Positions 60,060-64,000 of a stretch of 64,000 bases of DNA are shown here, one piece after another (within the stretch, counting starts at the first letter, position 1; the number at the start of each line of letters is the position of its first letter). The notes under the pieces are model-generated. The model did not search any database, was not told the origin of the DNA, and saw only the letters and a program-made list of their open reading frames with translations. The translations under genes were made by a program, and so were the position numbers. Source of the DNA: Sphingomonas sp. (GTDB lineage Bacteria > Pseudomonadota > Alphaproteobacteria > Sphingomonadales > Sphingomonadaceae); assembly GCF_004799495.1 (NCBI RefSeq), contig NZ_SSMY01000006.1, forward strand, positions 124,001-188,000, given 5' to 3'.

Positions 60060-60661
60060 GCGACATCGAACGCATCATGCTCGCCGCGCCGGTCATCCCG
60101 GTGATCGTGATCGACGATTTGGCGACGGCGGTGCCGCTGGCCGAGGCGCTAGTCGCGGGCGGCTTGCCCGCGCTCGAAGTCACCATGCGCACCCCGGCCG
60201 CGCTCGACGCGATCCGCGCGATGAAGCAAGTGCCCGGCGCGATCGTCGGCGCGGGCACGGTCGTGAACAGCGAGCAGTTCGAGGCAGTGATGGACGCCGG
60301 CGCCGAGTTCATCGTCTCGCCCGGGCTGACCGAGCGGCTTGCGGAGCCGATCATCGCGAGCGGGGTGCCGTATTTGCCGGGCATCGCCAACTCGGCGGAC
60401 ATCATGCGCGGGCTCGACCTCGGCCTAACGCACTTCAAGTTCTTCCCCGCCGAAGCGAATGGCGGGCTGAGGGCGCTCAAGAGCCTCGCGGCGCCGTTTT
60501 ATCAATGCAAGTTCTGTCCGACCGGCGGCGTCAGCGAAGCGAACGCGCCAGAATGGCTCGCGTTTGAGCCGGTGCTGTGCGTCGGCGGGAGTTGGGTGTG
60601 CAGCGGGACGACGGAAGTGGTCGAAGCCAAGGCACGTGCGGCGGCGGCCTTCCGCCGCTAA
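60056..60661 (+). CDS. eda: 2-keto-3-deoxy-6-phosphogluconate aldolase
   Basis: 201 residues. Catalytic Glu in LPALEVTMRTPAAL near residue 43, Schiff-base Lys in HFKFFPAEANGGLRALKSLA near residue 128, and the phosphate-binding CPTGGVSEANAPEW. Splits KDPG into pyruvate and glyceraldehyde 3-phosphate. Last gene of the operon; the ATGA overlap couples it to glk. Ends flush with the convergent mltG stop. Confidence 0.95.
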   Translation: MSDIERIMLAAPVIPVIVIDDLATAVPLAEALVAGGLPALEVTMRTPAALDAIRAMKQVPGAIVGAGTVVNSEQFEAVMDAGAEFIVSPGLTERLAEPIIASGVPYLPGIANSADIMRGLDLGLTHFKFFPAEANGGLRALKSLAAPFYQCKFCPTGGVSEANAPEWLAFEPVLCVGGSWVCSGTTEVVEAKARAAAAFRR

Positions 60662-61630
60662 TTACATCTCGCCGCGCGCGCGGCGGATGGCGTACCATTT
60701 CTGCACGTTGATGTTCTGCTGCTCCAGCGTGTCGGCAAACACGCTGCCGCCGGTGCCGTCGGCGACGAAATAGAGCGCGTTCGAGTCCGCCGGGTTCAGC
60801 ACCGCATCGATCGAAGCTCGCCCAGGATTCGCGATCGGCCCCTTGGGCAACCCCGTCATCGTGTAGGTATTGTACGCATTCTTCGCATTCTTTTCGGAGA
60901 GCAGGATGCGGCGGCCGAGCGCCTTGCCCAAAGTGACCGGATAGATGATCGTCGGATCCGCCTGCAGCATCATCCCGCGCTTCAATCGGTTCGAATAGAC
61001 CGCCGCCACCATGCGGCGTTCGCTCGGTACCGCAGTTTCCTTCTCGACGATCGACGCGAGGATGATGGCCTCCTGCGGGGTGTGGACAACGAGGCCCGGC
61101 TTGCGGCTCGCCCACGCTTTGGCAAGATACGCCTGCATCGCGCGCTGCATGCGGTTCACCACCGATTGCCGCGTGTCGCCGCGCTGATAGCTGTAGCTGT
61201 CGGGCAGCAGCGAGCCCTCCGCCGGCCGGTCGATCGTGCCGATCAGTTCGGGCGCGGCCATGATGCGTTCCTGCGCCAGGATCGACGGCAGACCCTCGGG
61301 AATCGTGACGAAACGCTGAAGCGTCTTGCCGCCCTGAAGCAGCTTGAGGATGTCCGACTGACTGAGATGCGCGAGGATACCGTATTCGCCCGCGCGGATG
61401 CCCGTACCGCCGCCGAAAATCTTGGCGAAGAAGACGAAGCGGCTCGCCGAGCGGATCGCGCCGGCCGCTTCGAGCTGATCCGCCGCCTTGCTCAACCCGC
61501 TGCCCGGCTGGATCGTCACCGTCAGATTCTTGGGTGCCGGCCCCGCTCCGCCCCAGTCGTGAATCGCCCAAAGCGCACCGCCGACAAGCGCCAGCGCGGT
61601 GAACAGCGTGAGGCAACCGAAGCGGCGCAT
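60662..61630 (-). CDS. mltG: Endolytic murein transglycosylase MltG
   Basis: 322 residues from the ATG at 61630. One N-terminal transmembrane helix (FGCLTLFTALALVGGALWAI). A LysM-like region (GSGLSKAADQLEAAGAIRSA) precedes the YceG catalytic domain with VTIPEGLPSILAQ, SLLPDSYSYQRGDT, the catalytic Glu in IILASIVEKETAVPSERRMV near 195, and MTGLPKGPIANPG. Cuts nascent glycan strands. Order acpP-fabF-mltG, common in proteobacteria. Confidence 0.95.
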   Translation of the reverse strand: MRRFGCLTLFTALALVGGALWAIHDWGGAGPAPKNLTVTIQPGSGLSKAADQLEAAGAIRSASRFVFFAKIFGGGTGIRAGEYGILAHLSQSDILKLLQGGKTLQRFVTIPEGLPSILAQERIMAAPELIGTIDRPAEGSLLPDSYSYQRGDTRQSVVNRMQRAMQAYLAKAWASRKPGLVVHTPQEAIILASIVEKETAVPSERRMVAAVYSNRLKRGMMLQADPTIIYPVTLGKALGRRILLSEKNAKNAYNTYTMTGLPKGPIANPGRASIDAVLNPADSNALYFVADGTGGSVFADTLEQQNINVQKWYAIRRARGEM

Positions 61631-61638
61631 CGGGATGC

Positions 61639-62895
61639 CTAGAGCGCCTTCATCACGAGACTGGCGTTGGTGCCACCGAACCCGAACGAATTGTTGAGCG
61701 CCGCCTTCACTTCGCGTTTCTTCGCGACGAGCGGCACCAGATCGACTCCCTCCGCGCCCTCCGACGGATTCTGGAGGTTGAGCGTCGGGGGCACGATCTG
61801 GTCGCGGATCGCGAGGATGCAGAAGATGCTTTCCACCGCGCCCGCACCACCGAGCAGGTGCCCGATCGCCGATTTGGTCGAGCTCATCGAGACGTTGCCG
61901 ATCGCATCGCCGAACAGCCGCTTCACCGCGCCCAATTCGATCATGTCGGCCATCGTCGAGGTGCCGTGCGCGTTGATATAATCGATGTCCGACGGCTGCA
62001 TGCCGGCACGCTTGAGCGCCATTTCCATCGAGCGGTAGGCGCCCGATCCCTCGGGCTCCGGCGCGGTCACGTGATAGGCATCGCCCGACAGGCCGTAGCC
62101 GACGACTTCGCAATAGATCTTCGCGCCGCGCGCCTTGGCATGCTCATATTCCTCGAGCACGACCACGCCCGCGCCCTCGCCCATCACGAAGCCTTCGCGC
62201 GCCTCGTCATACGGACGGCTCGCTTCTTCGGGCCGGTCGTTGAAGTCGGTGTTGAGCGCGCGCGCCGCGGCGAACCCGGCGATCCCGATCGGACAGATCG
62301 TGCTTTCGGATCCCCCCGCGAGCATCACGTCGGCATCGTCCATCGCGATCATTCGCGCGGCATCGCCGATCGAATGCGCCCCGGTCGAACAGGCGGTGAC
62401 GACCGCATGGTTGGGACCCATCAACCCGTATTTGATCTGTACCTGCCCGGTGATCAGGTTGATCAGGCGGCCGTGGACGAAGTGCGGGCTGACCCGGCGC
62501 GGGCCTTTTTCCGCGAGCACCAGCGACTCGCTTTCGATCCCGGGCAAGCCACCGATCCCCGACCCGATCGAACAGCCGGCGCGCAACCGCTCGGCTTCGC
62601 TCATCTCGGTCAGTCCGGCATCTTCGAGAGCTTGGCCCGCGGCGTCGATGCCGTAGATGATGAACGGGTCGACCTGGCGCTGGACCTTGTGGTCGACGCG
62701 CTTGCCCGGATCGAAGCCATATTCGTGGTCGGCGGGCTTCACCTCGCACGCGATCGTGCAGGGATATTCGCTCGCGTCGAACCGCGTGATCTGGCCCGCG
62801 CCCGACTTGCCGGCGAGCAGGTTCTTCCAGGTCGTTTCGACATCGCCCCCCAACGGGGTCACCAGGCCCAGCCCGGTCACGACGACACGCCGCAT
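61639..62895 (-). CDS. fabF: 3-oxoacyl-[acyl-carrier-protein] synthase II
   Basis: 418 residues from the ATG at 62895 (MRRVVVTGLGLVTPLGGDVE). The catalytic triad is visible: Cys in VVTACSTGAHSIGDAARMIA near residue 168, His in INAHGTSTMADMIELGAV and His in STKSAIGHLLGGAGAVESIF. C-terminal NNSFGFGGTNASLVM. Elongates fatty acids with malonyl-ACP; the ACP gene lies just upstream. Eight bp separate it from mltG. Confidence 0.96.
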   Translation of the reverse strand: MRRVVVTGLGLVTPLGGDVETTWKNLLAGKSGAGQITRFDASEYPCTIACEVKPADHEYGFDPGKRVDHKVQRQVDPFIIYGIDAAGQALEDAGLTEMSEAERLRAGCSIGSGIGGLPGIESESLVLAEKGPRRVSPHFVHGRLINLITGQVQIKYGLMGPNHAVVTACSTGAHSIGDAARMIAMDDADVMLAGGSESTICPIGIAGFAAARALNTDFNDRPEEASRPYDEAREGFVMGEGAGVVVLEEYEHAKARGAKIYCEVVGYGLSGDAYHVTAPEPEGSGAYRSMEMALKRAGMQPSDIDYINAHGTSTMADMIELGAVKRLFGDAIGNVSMSSTKSAIGHLLGGAGAVESIFCILAIRDQIVPPTLNLQNPSEGAEGVDLVPLVAKKREVKAALNNSFGFGGTNASLVMKAL

Positions 62896-62931
62896 GCCAT
62901 TCTCCAATTCGTTCACGTCAAAATGCGAAAC

Positions 62932-62968
62932 GGCCCCCCGGCCCTGGATTGCCCGGGGACGGGGAGCC
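62932..62968 (-). terminator. Weak GC-rich inverted repeat between acpP and fabF
   Basis: GGCCCCCC near 62932-62939 can pair with GGGGAGCC near 62961-62968 (one bulge), a hairpin in the acpP-fabF transcript. On the minus strand it is followed by GTTTCGCATTTT. It could partially attenuate read-through, letting acpP be made in excess of fabF. No long T-run, so this is a weak call. Confidence 0.25.
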
Positions 62969-63010
62969 GCTCGTTACTCTACACCGCGGCAAAGCGCCAC
63001 GGAAAGGGCC

Positions 63011-63247
63011 TTAGCCCTGGTTCGCGTCGATATAGGTGATCGCGTCGTTGACGGTCGAAATCTTCTCCGCGGCGTCGTCCGGGATCTCGACCCCGAATTC
63101 CTCCTCGAACGCCATCACCAGCTCGACGATGTCGAGGCTGTCGGCACCGAGATCGTCGATGAAGCTCGCCTCGGGCGTCACCGCACTGGCTTCGACACCC
63201 AGGTGCTCGACCACGATCTTCTTCACCCGGTCGGCAGTATCGCTCAT
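63011..63247 (-). CDS. acpP: Acyl carrier protein
   Basis: 78 residues from the ATG at 63247. The phosphopantetheine Ser is in [20 protein letters not shown] near residue 37. Strongly acidic helix II, as usual. It carries growing acyl chains for fatty acid and lipid A synthesis. Separated from fabF by 115 bp, and preceded by a short hairpin (63268-63283). Confidence 0.97.
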   Translation of the reverse strand: MSDTADRVKKIVVEHLGVEASAVTPEASFIDDLGADSLDIVELVMAFEEEFGVEIPDDAAEKISTVNDAITYIDANQG

Positions 63248-63267
63248 TCGTCGCATCCCTCTATTGT

Positions 63268-63283
63268 CGGGGGACTTCCCCCG
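63268..63283. repeat. Short G/C hairpin in the acpP leader
   Basis: CGGGGG (63268-63273) and CCCCCG (63278-63283) with a four-base loop, centred about 28 bp upstream of the acpP ATG. It could be a leader hairpin or the end of the upstream minus-strand transcript. Function not determined. Confidence 0.4.
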
Positions 63284-63331
63284 GGGTTTCCTGAACGCAC
63301 GTAGAACGCGGTTAGTGCCCGCGCAAGGGGG

Positions 63332-63874
63332 TCAGGCGGCGGCGAACCGCGCCGTCCAGAATTCCTCGATGCCTAAGGAGGCGATCAGCATACCGATCAG
63401 CCTGGCGCGGCGACCGGACGTATCTACGCGAGCGGCGATCAACGCCTGTGCCGCGGCTACGCCGCTGGCGTCCGACGCTTGCGGGGTCGTAAAATCGCGC
63501 CGAACTGCCTCGGGAAGTCCGCTATAGACACGCTCCACGGTGGCGATCGACACGCCGTCCGACGTCAGCGCGGCTTCGACCGCCGGTCGCGCCAGCCGTG
63601 CGAACAGGATCGCGCTCGCTACATGAGTCGCGGCATCCGACCAGCCATGTTTCTTTTTGCAAGTGTCGACGACGGCCATTACCGGCGCCAGCGCGGCATC
63701 TTGACGCGTTCCGTCGGCAACCAGCGTGTCACCAACGATGTGCTGGTACTTCGCGATCTCGACCGGGCCCAGTTCGGTCGCCATGCAGTCGAGCGACGCT
63801 CGATCGGCGGCATGGGCAGGCGTTGCCAACAGGCCGGCCAGCACGACGGTCGACAATAGAAAAGCGTGTTTCAT
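63332..63874 (-). CDS. Hypothetical secreted protein
   Basis: 180 residues from the ATG at 63874. Signal peptide about 1-22 (AFLLSTVVLAGLLATPAHAA). Two cysteines (LDCMATELG and VDTCKKKHGW) in the first half of the mature part suggest a disulfide. A helical middle includes HVASAILFARLARPAVEAAL. The ATG overlaps the stop of an upstream frame (ATGA), so it is a second gene of an operon extending past the window end. Not recognised. Confidence 0.65.
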   Translation of the reverse strand: MKHAFLLSTVVLAGLLATPAHAADRASLDCMATELGPVEIAKYQHIVGDTLVADGTRQDAALAPVMAVVDTCKKKHGWSDAATHVASAILFARLARPAVEAALTSDGVSIATVERVYSGLPEAVRRDFTTPQASDASGVAAAQALIAARVDTSGRRARLIGMLIASLGIEEFWTARFAAA

Positions 63875-63999
63875 GACGCGGCGAAATCCCCAGGATAGAA
63901 TTCAATTCCCGCGAGCGCAGCGAAATAGAGCAGGATGTGGCGGCGGGTGCGAAGAACAGGGGCCGCGACGGCAACGGCGTTGAGCGCACCGGGCGAGGC
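63871..63999 (-). CDS. C-terminal fragment of an upstream gene, cut by the window end
   Basis: The frame is open from the last bases of the window and gives 42 residues (including LRTRRHILLYFAALAGIEFY) ending in a TGA that overlaps the start of the 63332 gene. The tight coupling makes it credible. Too short to identify. Confidence 0.45.
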   Translation of the reverse strand, partial: ASPGALNAVAVAAPVLRTRRHILLYFAALAGIEFYPGDFAAS

Positions 64000-64000
64000 T

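Overview
The window is one continuous stretch of GC-rich, gene-dense chromosome from a Sphingomonas-like alphaproteobacterium (Sphingomonadaceae). Four things point there: the pckA / chvI-chvG-hprK-rapZ-EIIA-HPr arrangement typical of alphaproteobacteria, the Entner-Doudoroff glucose operon zwf-pgl-edd-glk-eda, a large TonB-dependent receptor, and intergenic palindromic repeats of kinds I associate with sphingomonads. I see no rRNA, tRNA, insertion sequence, prophage or CRISPR array. Most genes are core housekeeping genes, and many sit in operons whose stop and start codons overlap as ATGA, GTGA or TGATG.

Layout: 1-3.9 kb holds the envelope and ribosome block lptD-surA-pdxA-rsmA. 3.9-9.4 kb holds a TPR protein, rsmB, guaB, an SPFH/NfeD membrane pair (nfeD frameshifted) and two small conserved proteins. 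9.5-15.6 kb is a carbon and cell-surface signalling block: pckA facing away from chvI-chvG-hprK-rapZ-EIIA-HPr. 15.6-28.9 kb carries an RNA methyltransferase, rmuC, def, recR, fmt-truA, an RlmD/RumA-like methyltransferase, nnr, a lipoprotein, ilvD, ispE and the ETF-ubiquinone oxidoreductase. 29-34 kb carries a UDG-like protein, a lytic transglycosylase, moaB, and YbjN, VOC and radical-SAM proteins. 34-37.6 kb is a pyrimidine-degradation operon rutB-rutC-rutD-rutA, with an acyl-CoA ligase upstream. 39.3-46 kb holds dnaE, a TMEM175-type channel, glutathione peroxidase and the Lol lipoprotein-export pair. 46-49 kb holds a 493-bp structured intergenic region and a TonB receptor. 49-54 kb holds a heat-shock-controlled hsp20, pyrG, secG, a MarR regulator, an SH3 protein and argC. 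54-60.7 kb is an Asp/Asn hydroxylase facing the Entner-Doudoroff operon. 60.7-64 kb holds mltG, fabF, acpP and two envelope-type hypothetical genes.

How the genes connect: glucose 6-phosphate is taken to pyruvate and glyceraldehyde 3-phosphate by zwf-pgl-edd-eda, with glk supplying the substrate, while pckA runs the opposite, gluconeogenic direction. The same rare palindrome, CATACGTATG, lies just upstream of both pckA and edd. This suggests one regulator switching between glycolytic and gluconeogenic flux. The PTS-type phosphorelay beside pckA (HprK, HPr, EIIA) is likely regulatory rather than sugar-transporting.

The least explained DNA is 45.97-46.31 kb. It folds into a chain of adjacent hairpins whose wobble pairs are all consistent with a plus-strand RNA, and I cannot assign it to a family I know. 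Other points worth attention are a sigma32 promoter plus ROSE-like thermometer before hsp20, a one-base frameshift in nfeD, an hprK with no canonical start codon, and several inverted repeats inside or between operon genes. Nothing here looks like a defence island or a biosynthetic gene cluster.
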